A stretch of DNA of 49,862 nt from Planctomycetota bacterium (GCA_016200135.1 JACQFI010000023.1:1-49862); one strand, 5' to 3'; numbered from the stretch's first letter, positions 24,431 to 33,950 are shown. Made by a program: numbers and translations. Notes: generated by a model from the sequence alone, not told the origin.

Positions 24431-27363
24431 GGCTTGGCCGCTCCGGCGCCGGACGATGAGGGCACGCTCTTGGGCAGCGGCTTCTTACCTTTAAAGGGCG
24501 TCATCTTCATGCTCGTCTCGGGCGTGTACATCCCCGTCTTGCCGTCGTAGTCCATGCGATGCTGGACCTCCAGCAGGCTGGTGGCGTCGCCCGACTGGTT
24601 CACGTACACGCGCACGTAGTCTTCCGGCGCGACCGTCTTAAGAAACGCGCGGCCGTCCGGCATGTTGTAGAACAGGTGGTCGCACTGGATCACCTGCGTA
24701 TCGGTGACGACCTCCACGTGTCCCAGGCACTCCAGCGTCTTCAAGCCGCCGGAGAGCATGCCGCCGCTCGGAGGCGCGTTCTTAGGCGGCGTGGCCTGTT
24801 TGGGGTCGGCGGGCTTTTTGGCCGGATCGTCTTTCTTGGTGGGATCGTCCGGCGGCGTCGTCTCCAGGCTCAGGAAAAGCGTGTCGGTGACGATCTGCAT
24901 CCCTTCCTGCTTGATGTAAACGTTCTTCACCGCCTTCACGACGCCCGAGGCGCCGTCGTAGTGCAGTTCGCCGTCGCATTGCAGCTTCATGCGCCCGCCG
25001 GTGCTGAAGTTCAGTCCGGACATTGTTCCGCTTTGCGGCTGCGCGGGCGGTGGCGTGGCCGGCGCCCGCGGCTTGGCGTTCGGGTCTTCCGGAGGCACGA
25101 CCAGCACGACCGCGCCGTCCGGCGCCCACAGGCTGTTGGTGATCCCGTCCAGGATGAAGTTCCTGCTCGTGAGCGCAGTGCCTTCCTGCCACAGATACGC
25201 AAGCTCCCCGCGGTCCGGTTCGCCTTGAAGGTGCACCTCCCGTTTGCTGGGCGTCCCGTCGGGCTTGTACGCCAGATCGATGGTCAGGTGCCCGCCTTCG
25301 AGTTCCATGCCCTGCATTTTGGCCTTCACGTCCTTCTTGGCCTCGAGGTGTTCCGGCTGCAGCGCCCTATCCAGCACGGTCCGCACCGCCTGCCCGCGCA
25401 CTTCCATGCCCATGCTCGGATTGACGATCTCCACGTCGCGCTCCATGTTGAGGATATTCTTGATAAGCGGCGGTTCGCTCGGCGAGACGATGATCTGTTT
25501 GACTTCACGCGTGAACGGCCCGAAGCAGGTCATGGTCAGGTATTGGGGCGGGCCTTCGGGCGCTGCGGGCTTCGGTGCCTGAGCCGCGGGTGCCGGTGCA
25601 GGAGTGGGCGCAGTTCCAGGAGCGGTTCCAGGCGCGGTTCCAGGCGTATTTCCGGGAGCAGCTCCGGTTCCGGAAAGGCTCGCGAGCGCGTCGGGTTTGA
25701 CCTTCATGACCTTCTTGCCCTGGAGCGGCATCGAGATCAGGCCGGTCTTGCGCACGATCGAGCAGAGCTGCGCGTGCAGTTCGCCCATCTCGTCCACGAG
25801 CTCCATCGGGGTGCCCGGCAGGCCTTCCATATTCAGCATGTCGGTCAGTTCGTCGTAGTAGACGCGCTGGCAATCGGCGGTGAAGGGCTGCGCCGGCGCG
25901 TCCGGCGGTGTTCCGGGCAAGGGCGCTTTGGTCCCTTGCATATGCACGCCGCCCAGCGCTTCGGCGTACTCGGGCATCTTCATGGCCGTCTGTTTTCCAG
26001 GCGGCGGCTGGGGCTCGTTAACGGGTTGGGGCGGGGGATACTGCAGGCAGAGGTGGCGGCAGGTCATCTCGCCTTCCTGCAGCGAGGCCATGGCCGGGGC
26101 CGCGGCTTTGGGCGGCGCGTTCGGCCCCGCGGGCGCGGGTTTGGGCGGCGGAGGCAGCGGCTTGTTCGCCGTCGCGGCATCCACGAGCGGCTCGGTCTTC
26201 ATCCGCACGCCGTTCAGGAATACGAAGCGCTGCGAGAAGATCATCGGCTGGCCGGCCTTCTCCGGATCGACCTTGCGCGGAATCGCGGCGAAGTCCATCA
26301 CGCAGGGCCCGTTGCACAGCACCGTCGTGCGGCTCGGCTCCGAAGGCGGCGGCGCGGCCTTCTTCACGTCCTCGCCTTCGCCCGCGTTCTGCTGGAAGGG
26401 CATCAGCGAGGTCGAGGACGAGCCTTCGGTGATCATCTGGATGCCCGTGTGGAAGATCGCGCGCCGCTGCCGCACGTTGCTCATGCCCGCCGTCTTGCCG
26501 TCCACAATCTGCGGGACCTGGTGGTCGAGCGTGCTGCTCTCGAAGATCATGCCCCGCGCTTTCACCTTCATCGTGGAGGTGCTGCCGTCGGGGCGTTTCT
26601 CGATCAGTTCGCCCTTGATCTCCGGCCCGGGCTTCGTGGCATCGTCGTCGACGACGTACATCCCCACTTCCGTCGATCCCAGCGTCGGGTTGTGCCACAT
26701 GCGCAAGCGGAAATGGTTGCTTTCCAGCCACCCCATCGGCTTGGTGAAGTCTTTCGCTTCGCTGTCGAAGAACTGGATCGTCACGCCGCCGGTCGCTTCG
26801 CACAGGCCCTGCTCCGTATCGAAGAAGCCGGCCTTGCCGCGGACCACCGTCCGGCCTTTTGGCGTCTGCTGCGTGGCCTTCTTGCCGGCGGGGCCGGCCT
26901 TGGCCTTGTTGCCGGACTGGGCCAGCATGGCCAGCGGCGATTCGCCCTCGGTGACGATGGAGATGACCACGTCGGTGAGCTGGATGCGCGTCCCGACGGT
27001 CTTCGCCTCGCCCGCCGTCAACACGAAGACCATGTTCTTGGCTTCGCTTCCGGAATCGTACGACTCGAGGCGCAGCCCTTTCGTGTACTCGAACTGGCCC
27101 GGCAGGAGCCCGCTGAAGCGCACGGGATCGCCGAGCGTGCTGAGCGGCTGCACGGCCAGCCGGTACGCGTCTTCCCAGAGCCGCTCGCCGTCGGTGACCT
27201 TAAAAATCGTGTTCAGCTTGATGCGTTCGGGAACGTCGGGCGCTTTGGCCGGCGTGTCGACGACCTCCGCGCCGGGGCCCGGCGGGAGTTCCTCCAACGC
27301 CGCGGCTCCGGCGCTTAGCGCCAGGACCGCAAGCCACGCGAAACCGAAAGCCCAACGCTTCAT
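24427..27363 (-). CDS. Large OstA/LptA-like envelope protein
   Basis: 978 aa from ATG 27363, with a signal peptide ending near A-A-A-L-E. Multiple OstA-like beta segments are spread along it, for example F-D-S-E-A-K-D, E-M-T-C-R-H-L-C-L, and near the end G-E-L-H-Y-D-G-A-S-G-V-V-K-A with V-I-Q-C-D-H-L-F-Y. A low-complexity linker of repeated G-T-A-P units is encoded at about 25609-25660. The position next to kdsD and upstream of the shorter paralogue mirrors the kdsD-lptC-lptA order of E. coli. A periplasmic LPS bridge or scaffold is inferred. No transmembrane barrel domain is visible. Confidence 0.75.
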   Translation of the reverse strand: MKRWAFGFAWLAVLALSAGAAALEELPPGPGAEVVDTPAKAPDVPERIKLNTIFKVTDGERLWEDAYRLAVQPLSTLGDPVRFSGLLPGQFEYTKGLRLESYDSGSEAKNMVFVLTAGEAKTVGTRIQLTDVVISIVTEGESPLAMLAQSGNKAKAGPAGKKATQQTPKGRTVVRGKAGFFDTEQGLCEATGGVTIQFFDSEAKDFTKPMGWLESNHFRLRMWHNPTLGSTEVGMYVVDDDATKPGPEIKGELIEKRPDGSTSTMKVKARGMIFESSTLDHQVPQIVDGKTAGMSNVRQRRAIFHTGIQMITEGSSSTSLMPFQQNAGEGEDVKKAAPPPSEPSRTTVLCNGPCVMDFAAIPRKVDPEKAGQPMIFSQRFVFLNGVRMKTEPLVDAATANKPLPPPPKPAPAGPNAPPKAAAPAMASLQEGEMTCRHLCLQYPPPQPVNEPQPPPGKQTAMKMPEYAEALGGVHMQGTKAPLPGTPPDAPAQPFTADCQRVYYDELTDMLNMEGLPGTPMELVDEMGELHAQLCSIVRKTGLISMPLQGKKVMKVKPDALASLSGTGAAPGNTPGTAPGTAPGTAPTPAPAPAAQAPKPAAPEGPPQYLTMTCFGPFTREVKQIIVSPSEPPLIKNILNMERDVEIVNPSMGMEVRGQAVRTVLDRALQPEHLEAKKDVKAKMQGMELEGGHLTIDLAYKPDGTPSKREVHLQGEPDRGELAYLWQEGTALTSRNFILDGITNSLWAPDGAVVLVVPPEDPNAKPRAPATPPPAQPQSGTMSGLNFSTGGRMKLQCDGELHYDGASGVVKAVKNVYIKQEGMQIVTDTLFLSLETTPPDDPTKKDDPAKKPADPKQATPPKNAPPSGGMLSGGLKTLECLGHVEVVTDTQVIQCDHLFYNMPDGRAFLKTVAPEDYVRVYVNQSGDATSLLEVQHRMDYDGKTGMYTPETSMKMTPFKGKKPLPKSVPSSSGAGAAKP
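25609..25660. repeat. In-frame 12-nt tandem repeat (GTAP units)
   Basis: Degenerate copies of a 12-nt unit (GGTTCCAGGCGC-like on the plus strand) encode repeated Gly-Thr-Ala-Pro in the linker of the large OstA-like protein. Copy number is likely to vary between relatives. Confidence 0.6.
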
Positions 27364-27385
27364 CAAACGTTGCCTATCCAAAGAG

Positions 27386-28444
27386 TTAAAGGACTGGCCA
27401 GCCGACCAAGTCCTGGATGTCCAACAGCCCGACCACCTTCATTCTTTTATCGACCACCGGGAGCGCGTTGATGTGCTTCTGCGCCATGAGTTCCTGCGCT
27501 TCAGCCACCAACGTCCGGTCCTGTATGAACTTGCACGGACTGGTCATGTGCGGCCCTATCTTATCGTGGAAGCGCCCGGGGTCATGAATCATAAGACGCC
27601 GGAAGTCGCCGTCGGTGAAGATGCCCGCAAGTTTACCGCGCTTATCCACGATCACCACCGCGCCGCCGCGCGATTGGGACATCCGTTCCAGCGCCTCGCC
27701 GACGTTGATCTCCGGACCCGCGAGCGCGAGCCGTGCGCCCGTGCGCATCAGGTCCTTCGCGCGCATTAGTTTCCGGCCCAGCGCGCCGCCGGGATGCAGC
27801 GCGGCGTAGTCTTCCATGGTGAACCCACGCGCCTTGAGCACGCACAGGGCCAGCGCGTCGCCCAGAGCGAGCATCGCCGTGGTGCTGGCGCTCGGCGCGA
27901 GGCGCAGCGGGCACGGTTCTTCGATGCGGCCGATATCGAGCGTCAGGTCCGCCGCCCGGCCCAGCGTCGAATGCGGCCGGCCAGTGATCGCGATGGTGCG
28001 CGCGCCCACTTTCTTCAGCGCCGGCAGCAGCCGCGCGATCTCCTCGGACTCGCCCGAGTTCGAGAAGACCAGCAGCAGGTCGTGGGCCGTGATCATCCCC
28101 AGGTCGCCGTGCAGCGCCTCCACGGGATGCACGAACAGGGCGGGCGTGCCGGTGGAGGCCAGCGTCGCGCAGACCTTCTGGCCCACGATCCCCGCCTTGC
28201 CGATCCCCGAACCCACCACGCGCCCGCGCCCGTGCAGGTCCAGCGCGAGGATCCACTCCGCCGCCGTCTGAAACGCCACGCCGATGTTGCCCCGCAGCCC
28301 GGCCACCGCCTGCGCTTCCGCGTCGATCACCTCGCGCGCATACGCCAGGTCCACCGCGCCGTTGGCCGAGGGCTTCGCCGTACGGGCGGCGGCCTGCGCC
28401 GTGCGCGCACGGGAGCGCTTCGCGATTCTTACCCCCTGCGGCAT
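27386..28444 (-). CDS. kdsD: Arabinose-5-phosphate isomerase (KpsF/GutQ/KdsD)
   Basis: 352 aa from ATG 28444, preceded by GGAGGTG. It converts ribulose-5-phosphate to arabinose-5-phosphate, the first step to Kdo. A SIS domain (about 30-190) carries G-S-G-I-G-K-A-G, L-A-S-T-G-T-P-A, H-P-V-E-A-L-H-G-D-L-G-M-I and S-N-S-G-E-S-E-E. Two CBS domains follow (R-G-G-A-V-V-I-V-D and I-N-A-L-P-V-V-D). A ~25-residue basic Ala/Arg-rich N-terminal leader is unusual. It sits 5 bp from the PolX-like stop and 22 bp before the OstA-like gene. Confidence 0.95.
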   Translation of the reverse strand: MPQGVRIAKRSRARTAQAAARTAKPSANGAVDLAYAREVIDAEAQAVAGLRGNIGVAFQTAAEWILALDLHGRGRVVGSGIGKAGIVGQKVCATLASTGTPALFVHPVEALHGDLGMITAHDLLLVFSNSGESEEIARLLPALKKVGARTIAITGRPHSTLGRAADLTLDIGRIEEPCPLRLAPSASTTAMLALGDALALCVLKARGFTMEDYAALHPGGALGRKLMRAKDLMRTGARLALAGPEINVGEALERMSQSRGGAVVIVDKRGKLAGIFTDGDFRRLMIHDPGRFHDKIGPHMTSPCKFIQDRTLVAEAQELMAQKHINALPVVDKRMKVVGLLDIQDLVGWPVL

Positions 28445-28449
28445 CGAGT

Positions 28450-30135
28450 TCACCTCCGGGATCTGCGGGCCTTGAAGTATGCGTCCAACTCCACGGCGTT
28501 CAGACTGGTCAGGTTGTCGGCCGCTGTCAGCCCGCCCTTGCGCGCCACCGCCACGCCGTAGCGGACGTGCTCGAGCTCCGGGATCGTGTGCGCGTCCGGG
28601 TCGATGCTGAAGCGGCACCCCAGTTCCTTGCCTTTGCGGTGCCAGCGCCAGTCCACGTCCAGCCGCACCGGATGCGCGTTGATCTCCACCGCCACGCCGT
28701 TCCCCGCGCAGGCTTCGAGCACGCGCGGCACGTCCACGTGGTACCCCGCGCGCCGCAGCAGCAGCCGGCCCGTCATGTGGCCTAAGATGGTCGTGAACGG
28801 ATTCGAGACCGCCTTGACGATCCGCTGCGTCTGCGCCTTCTCGTCCAGGTCGAAACGCCCGTGCACGCTCGCGACCACGAAGTCGAAGCGCTCGAGCACC
28901 TCGTCGGGGTAATCCAGCGCGCCGTCCTCGCGGATGTCCGACTCGATTCCCTTGAAGACGCGGAACCCTTGGTCCTTGTACCGGGCATTCAGCGCTTCGA
29001 TCTCCGCGTGCTGCGCCCGGATGCGGTCCTCTTTCAGGCCCCGCGCGTACGCGGCGGTCTGCGAGTGGTCGCAGACGCCGTAGTACCCGAGCCCCAGCGC
29101 GCGGACGGCTTCGCACATCGCTTCCAGGCTCGCCTGGCCGTCGGAGTACGTCGTGTGCGAGTGCAGGATGCCCTTGATGTCGCCGTCCTCGATGAGCCGC
29201 GGCAGCTTGCCCTTGCTTGCCAATTCGAGCTCGTCCTCGCCTTCGCGCAGTTCCGGCGGCACGAGCGCGATCCCGAGCGCCGCGGCAAAGTCTTGCTCAC
29301 GTGGCGTCTGGACGAGCTCATTTTTCTTGAACAGGCCGCCGGCCTCGAAGCGCAGGCCCTTCTTCTCCGCGAGCTTGCAGACCTGGGCCACGTGCTCCGG
29401 CGCGCCCGTTTCCCAGTAGATCACCGCGCCGAAGCGGTCCTGCGGGCACGTCACGCGCCGGACCTGCGCGCGGATCTCCTCCGGCGCTTCGGGCAGGCCG
29501 GCCTCTTGGCCCGGCTTGAAGGCCGCCACCACGGCCGGAGCGGCGACGGTCTCGCAGCGCCGCCGCGTCTCGCCGGCCTCCTGCACCACCGCGCACGCGG
29601 GATGATCCATCAGCGACCGGATCTGTTCGGCGACCCGGTAATCGGCTTCGACCAGCAGTACCCGCTTGGCCGACGAGCGCACGAAGTCGATCGACTCCAG
29701 GATCTTCGCCTGCGTTTTGGCGGTAAAGCCCTTCAGCGTGACCAGCTTGTCGGACTGCGCGGCGCGCTCGAGCGCGTCCAGGTCCTCGATGCCCAGCACG
29801 TCGCGTAGCTGCAACACTTTCTTGGGCCCCAGGCCGGGAATGCGCATGATCTGCAGCAAGCCGTCCGGAACTTCCTCCCGCAGCCGTTCCAGGGTGGGGT
29901 GGGTGCCCTTCTTATGCAGTGAAGAGATCTTCTCGGCGATGGCCTCCCCAATGCCCGGGAGCTTCAGCAGGCGGCGCGCCGCGACGACCTCTTCGAGCGG
30001 CTCGCGCAATTCGCGCAGCACCTCGGCCGCGCCGTGGTAAGCGCGGACCTTGAACGCCGTCTCGCCGGTGAGCTCCAGGCGCTCGCCGATCTCGTCGAGC
30101 AGGTCCGCGACCGCCTGGGCATTGAGCAACGCCAC
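28450..30135 (-). CDS. PolX-family protein with intact PHP domain and degenerate polymerase site
   Basis: 561 aa, full PolX length. An N-terminal 8-kDa-like and helix-hairpin-helix region (L-P-G-I-G at 59-63, I-P-G-L-G-P at 99-104) is present. In the palm, E-A-G-E-T-R-R-R-C-E-T-V (186-197) matches the G-S-x-R-R-x-x-E-T-V motif, but the following catalytic D-x-D is A-A-P-A-V-V (198-203), so DNA synthesis should be lost. The PHP phosphoesterase is complete: H325/H327, H357, E398, H425, H488, D514/H516. A nuclease or phosphoesterase role is likely. It lies inside the LPS operon, 5 bp before kdsD. Confidence 0.88.
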   Translation of the reverse strand: MALLNAQAVADLLDEIGERLELTGETAFKVRAYHGAAEVLRELREPLEEVVAARRLLKLPGIGEAIAEKISSLHKKGTHPTLERLREEVPDGLLQIMRIPGLGPKKVLQLRDVLGIEDLDALERAAQSDKLVTLKGFTAKTQAKILESIDFVRSSAKRVLLVEADYRVAEQIRSLMDHPACAVVQEAGETRRRCETVAAPAVVAAFKPGQEAGLPEAPEEIRAQVRRVTCPQDRFGAVIYWETGAPEHVAQVCKLAEKKGLRFEAGGLFKKNELVQTPREQDFAAALGIALVPPELREGEDELELASKGKLPRLIEDGDIKGILHSHTTYSDGQASLEAMCEAVRALGLGYYGVCDHSQTAAYARGLKEDRIRAQHAEIEALNARYKDQGFRVFKGIESDIREDGALDYPDEVLERFDFVVASVHGRFDLDEKAQTQRIVKAVSNPFTTILGHMTGRLLLRRAGYHVDVPRVLEACAGNGVAVEINAHPVRLDVDWRWHRKGKELGCRFSIDPDAHTIPELEHVRYGVAVARKGGLTAADNLTSLNAVELDAYFKARRSRR

Positions 30136-30183
30136 GTGTTTACTGCGCCCTCCGGTTCTGTTTTGTACCGCCTGTGCCGCCGC

Positions 30184-32817
30184 TCACGTCTGCATCCTCG
30201 CCATGTACTGCCAGACGGCCAGCAGCAGGAAGAACGCGTGCGGGAGCACCGGCGCCCAGCTCGGCAGGATCTGTTGGTGCGCCAGTTCCGAGACCACGAT
30301 CAGGAGCGCGAAGTACAGCGCGCCCAGCAGCACGCATTTCACCACGCTGACCAGGATGCTGCGAACCTCCTGCTTCACCAGCAGCGGGATCGAGACCATC
30401 AGCAGCAGGATCCCCGAGACCCACTCGAACGCGCGGCGCCAGAGTTCGCTGCGGAAATGCGGCTTGTTGTCGCGCATGGCCCACAGGTCGCCCAGCCGCA
30501 CGACGCCCGGCCCCAGGCTCTCGCTATCCAGAAAGGACGGCGACATCGTGCCCCGCCAGGCGTCCAGCTTCGCGATCGCGAAGCGGTTCTCGATCTGCCC
30601 CAGCGGGTCCGGCGTACGTTCGGGGGTGATGATCTTTCCGGCGTCGGTGTACTTCACTTCGCGCACCGCCGCTTTCGAGTCCTGCTCGCCGCCGGCCTCC
30701 GGTTTCTTCTTCTTGGCCGCCTTGTTCGGGTTCGCGGCCTCCAGGATCTCCGTCTTCAGGTCCCAGCAGTCCTGCGCCTGGTTCCAGACCGCCTTGTCCG
30801 CGGAGACCCGCACCACGCGCCCATTGACCAGGTCTTCTTCGTCGGTTCGGTACACGCGCAGGAAGTTGCATTCGTGCTTGTTGCGGTTGTACGAACCCAT
30901 CTCGTAGACCACGTTGCGGTTTTCCGCGTCGCGCGTCTGCCCCGCCATCGAGAGCGTCTTGGCGCTGCGGTGGTAGACGAGCGGTTTCAGGTAATCGACT
31001 TCCATCAGCAGGTTCGGCATCACGCTCTCGCGCACCGCCGTCACGCCAATGCTCAGCATCGCCGCGATGAGCAGCATCGGCATAAAGACCCGCTGCAGCC
31101 GCGTGCCCGCCGCTTTAAAGATGAGGTGCTCGTTGTTGCGCACCATCACCGCGACCGCCATCCCGCCCGCGATCAGGATCAGGATCGGCATCAGGTCGAA
31201 CAGCAGGCTCAACGCCCGGATGCCGTAGTAGATGCCCACGTCCAGCAGCGCCTCGGGGATCGTGCGCGCGGGCCCCGCGAGCGGCTGGTCCGCCTTCATC
31301 ACGCCCTTCACGACGTCGTTGCCGTGCTCGAACAGATCCAGCGAGACGATGAAGACGCCCACCGCCAGCGAGACCGCCAGCATCGGCGTCAGGAAGCCCT
31401 GAACCACGTGCTGGTCGGCCCGGCGCCGGAAGGGGGTCAGGCGGCCGAGGTTCAGCGCCGCGATCGGACGCCAGGCCCACAGTGCGGCGTTTACGATGAG
31501 CGGGACCACGTTGGCCATCCAGCCGAACTCCAGGCCCCGGTTGTGCAGGCGCCAGAGCCACAAACCCAGCAGCAGGACGAGCAGGTTCGGCATCCACAGC
31601 GACCAGGGCGGCAGCGCGCTCGAGTTCGCCAGTTGCTTGAACGTGATCATCAGCGGGTAGTAGACCACGAAATAGGTCAGCAGCCCGAGCACGAAGCCGA
31701 CCATGCGCTGGCCCTTCTTCACCAGCAGGCCCAGCCCGATCCCCAGGAACACCATGCTGAAGGGGATCCACGAGATCGAGAGCTTGCGGTGGAACTCCAC
31801 GATGCGCCGCAGCGACTTCTCGCGCAGGCTCCCGATCGTCTCAGAGCCCTGCCGCGTCTCCATCCATTCCGCCGCGATCGCCAGCGGGGCAACCGGGTCC
31901 GCGGGCGACCTCGCCGCCACCTGCGCCGCCGTCTCCGCGGCGCGGTCCAGCGTCCCGAGCTGCATCGTGCGGATCTGCTTGCGCATCTCTTCGGCCATGC
32001 GCAGGTTCGTCATGTAGCCTTCGGTGCCCGCGGTGTTCCCCAGGCTGAAGGTCGTGTCCAGCGGCGGCAGGTCCATCACCAGCGCGATCTCTTTCGAGAT
32101 GTTCGCCGCCGCGTCCGAGTTCGTCGACTGGCAGTCGAGCAGCGTGATCTTCATGCTCACGCCGCCGTGGTCGTTGGCGGAGGGCTGCCCGTTGACGTGG
32201 TCCTTCGCGAAGAAGCTCTGCACCGTCCGGTCGTTGCTGAAGTACGCCACATGCACCGGCCGCAGCTCGCGGCCCGTGGCCTCGTCCTTGCGGCGCGGCA
32301 GGAGGTTGATGGTCACGCTCGTGCCCTGTTCGAGCTGCATGCTCAGGCTCGATCCGGGCTTCTCGAGGTTCTCGCGGAACGCCGGGTTGCTGTAGTTGAT
32401 GATGTTGTCGCGGATGCAGCCGAAGCCCCACTCGATGCCCTGGTCGTTGCACCACAGCACCGCGAAGCAGAGGAACACGGAGACGACGACGACCCAGACC
32501 GAGACTTTGCCGATCGACGCCCCGCCGCTCTGCGCCGCCAGGATCTCGTTCTCCGCCGCCATGCGCCCGAAGGCCATGATCGCCGCGATCATCACCGCCA
32601 GCGGAATCGCGTACGCCATCGCCTGCGGCAGGAAGTACGGCGCCAGCCACGCCACCTGCCCGGAGCTGATCCCGTAGTTCTCGTACTCGGACGCCTGCCG
32701 CACCACCGTGCCGAGCAGCATCAGCAGCCCGCAGACAAGGATCGCGATCCCGAAGTTCTTCAGGAACTCGACCAGCACGTACCGCTGGAGCACGTAGGCC
32801 CGGAAGAACCTCAGCAC
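30184..32817 (-). CDS. lptFG: LptF-LptG fused LPS-export permease
   Basis: 877 aa from GTG 32817, with GGAGG 7 nt upstream and a 7-nt overlap with the GT9 stop. Two YjgP/YjgQ units are joined. The first (to about residue 450) begins R-A-Y-V-L-Q-R-Y-V-L-V-E-F-L-K-N-F, has the N-E-I-L-A-A-Q-S-G-G-A cytoplasmic motif, a periplasmic jellyroll and a second membrane cluster with F-S-M-V-F-L-G-I-G-L-G. The second (from about 470) has its own N-E-H-L-I-F-K-A-A-G-T motif, jellyroll and C-terminal spans. LptF and LptG are normally separate ~360-aa proteins that work with LptB; no lptB is in the window. Confidence 0.9.
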   Translation of the reverse strand: MLRFFRAYVLQRYVLVEFLKNFGIAILVCGLLMLLGTVVRQASEYENYGISSGQVAWLAPYFLPQAMAYAIPLAVMIAAIMAFGRMAAENEILAAQSGGASIGKVSVWVVVVSVFLCFAVLWCNDQGIEWGFGCIRDNIINYSNPAFRENLEKPGSSLSMQLEQGTSVTINLLPRRKDEATGRELRPVHVAYFSNDRTVQSFFAKDHVNGQPSANDHGGVSMKITLLDCQSTNSDAAANISKEIALVMDLPPLDTTFSLGNTAGTEGYMTNLRMAEEMRKQIRTMQLGTLDRAAETAAQVAARSPADPVAPLAIAAEWMETRQGSETIGSLREKSLRRIVEFHRKLSISWIPFSMVFLGIGLGLLVKKGQRMVGFVLGLLTYFVVYYPLMITFKQLANSSALPPWSLWMPNLLVLLLGLWLWRLHNRGLEFGWMANVVPLIVNAALWAWRPIAALNLGRLTPFRRRADQHVVQGFLTPMLAVSLAVGVFIVSLDLFEHGNDVVKGVMKADQPLAGPARTIPEALLDVGIYYGIRALSLLFDLMPILILIAGGMAVAVMVRNNEHLIFKAAGTRLQRVFMPMLLIAAMLSIGVTAVRESVMPNLLMEVDYLKPLVYHRSAKTLSMAGQTRDAENRNVVYEMGSYNRNKHECNFLRVYRTDEEDLVNGRVVRVSADKAVWNQAQDCWDLKTEILEAANPNKAAKKKKPEAGGEQDSKAAVREVKYTDAGKIITPERTPDPLGQIENRFAIAKLDAWRGTMSPSFLDSESLGPGVVRLGDLWAMRDNKPHFRSELWRRAFEWVSGILLLMVSIPLLVKQEVRSILVSVVKCVLLGALYFALLIVVSELAHQQILPSWAPVLPHAFFLLLAVWQYMARMQT

Positions 32818-33911
32818 GCGGGGGCCTCCCGCACTTGCGCCAGCAGCCGCCCGCAGGACTCGATCACTTTCTCCGGCGCGACCCACGCCAAGCAGGCCAG
32901 GTCGTGGCGCGCGCAGGTCGTCTTCCAGCACGGCTGGCACTCGGGCCCGCCCGCCTGGATGCGGTGCTGCCGCCCGAACGGCCCGTTGCGCAGCGGGTCC
33001 GTCGCGCCGAAGACCGCCACGCAGCGCACGCCCATCGCCACCGCCAGATGCAGCGGGCCGGTGTCGTTGCCCACGAACAGGTCCGCCTTTGCCGTCAGCG
33101 CCGCGAGCTGCCGCAGGTTCGTGTCCGGCGCGAGATGCGCGTCGCGCCCCGCCGCCTGCACGATCGTCTCCGCCGCCGCCTTCTCCTCGGCGCCGGCCCA
33201 CGTCGCGACCACCGCCACGCCGAACTGTTCCACCAATCCCTTCGCCACCGCGCCGAACCGTTCCGGCGGCCAGCGCTTCGTCAGCCACGTCGCGCCGGGG
33301 TTCACCACCGCGAACGGCTTGCGCCCCGGCCCGCGGCCCAGCTTCAGCGGTTCGAGATAGCCTTCCATCTGCGTGGCTTCTTCCGCGTACGCCGGCATCG
33401 TCCACGCAGGCTTCGCGGGCGGCTCGATGCCCAGTTCCAGCAGCAGCGAGAGGTTCTTATCCACGATGTGGATCGCCTCTTCCGGCGCGCTCACGCGGCG
33501 GTTCACGAAGAGCCGGTTGATCTCGCGGCTCTCCTTGCCGCGGAACCCAACCCGGTGCGGCGCGCCGCTCCACCACGCCACCAGCCCGCTCTTGGTGAGC
33601 CCCTGAATGTCGATCGCGACTTCGTACTTCGCCGCCTTCAGTTCCTTGCGGAACTTTTTCAGCAGCCGCATCCGCTCGATCAGCGTGCCTTCCTTGCGCT
33701 TGAACGCCCGCCGCGGAAAGACGTGGAACGCGTTCACCTGCGGATGGCCTTGCAGCAGCGCCAGCGGGCCGTCCTCCACCGCCCAGCCGATGTGCGCCTT
33801 GGGGAAGCGCTCGCGCAACGCCGTCACCACCGGCACCGCATGCAGGCAGTCGCCCACGGCGGAAAGCCGCACCAGCAGGATGCGCGGGGCATCGGAGGAG
33901 AGGCTGATCAT
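32811..33911 (-). CDS. Heptosyltransferase-type glycosyltransferase (GT9, WaaC-like)
   Basis: 366 aa from ATG 33911. The N-terminus R-I-L-L-V-R-L-S-A-V-G-D-C-L-H-A-V-P-V is the GT9 sugar-acceptor strand, and the donor site reads F-V-G-N-D-T-G-P-L-H-L-A-V-A-M-G. I-D-I-Q-G-L-T-K-S-G is typical of heptosyltransferase I relatives. The C-terminal C-Q-P-C...C...C pattern is shared with the WaaF-like protein at 17.7 kb. Which sugar it adds is not decided by sequence. It follows the GT4 gene after a 125-bp gap with a strong inverted repeat. Confidence 0.9.
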   Translation of the reverse strand: MISLSSDAPRILLVRLSAVGDCLHAVPVVTALRERFPKAHIGWAVEDGPLALLQGHPQVNAFHVFPRRAFKRKEGTLIERMRLLKKFRKELKAAKYEVAIDIQGLTKSGLVAWWSGAPHRVGFRGKESREINRLFVNRRVSAPEEAIHIVDKNLSLLLELGIEPPAKPAWTMPAYAEEATQMEGYLEPLKLGRGPGRKPFAVVNPGATWLTKRWPPERFGAVAKGLVEQFGVAVVATWAGAEEKAAAETIVQAAGRDAHLAPDTNLRQLAALTAKADLFVGNDTGPLHLAVAMGVRCVAVFGATDPLRNGPFGRQHRIQAGGPECQPCWKTTCARHDLACLAWVAPEKVIESCGRLLAQVREAPAC

Positions 33912-33950
33912 TTCGGCCTGATGCAATCCTTTCGCACTGCATGGTTGATC

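Noticed and set aside
24559..27318. Long open frame opposite the large OstA-like gene
   Set aside because: Same antisense artefact; no ribosome site or homology.
30034..33360. Very long open frame on the strand opposite the lptFG gene
   Set aside because: It mirrors the codon pattern of a clear membrane-protein gene; its translation is Arg/His/Gln-rich low-complexity sequence typical of GC-rich antisense.
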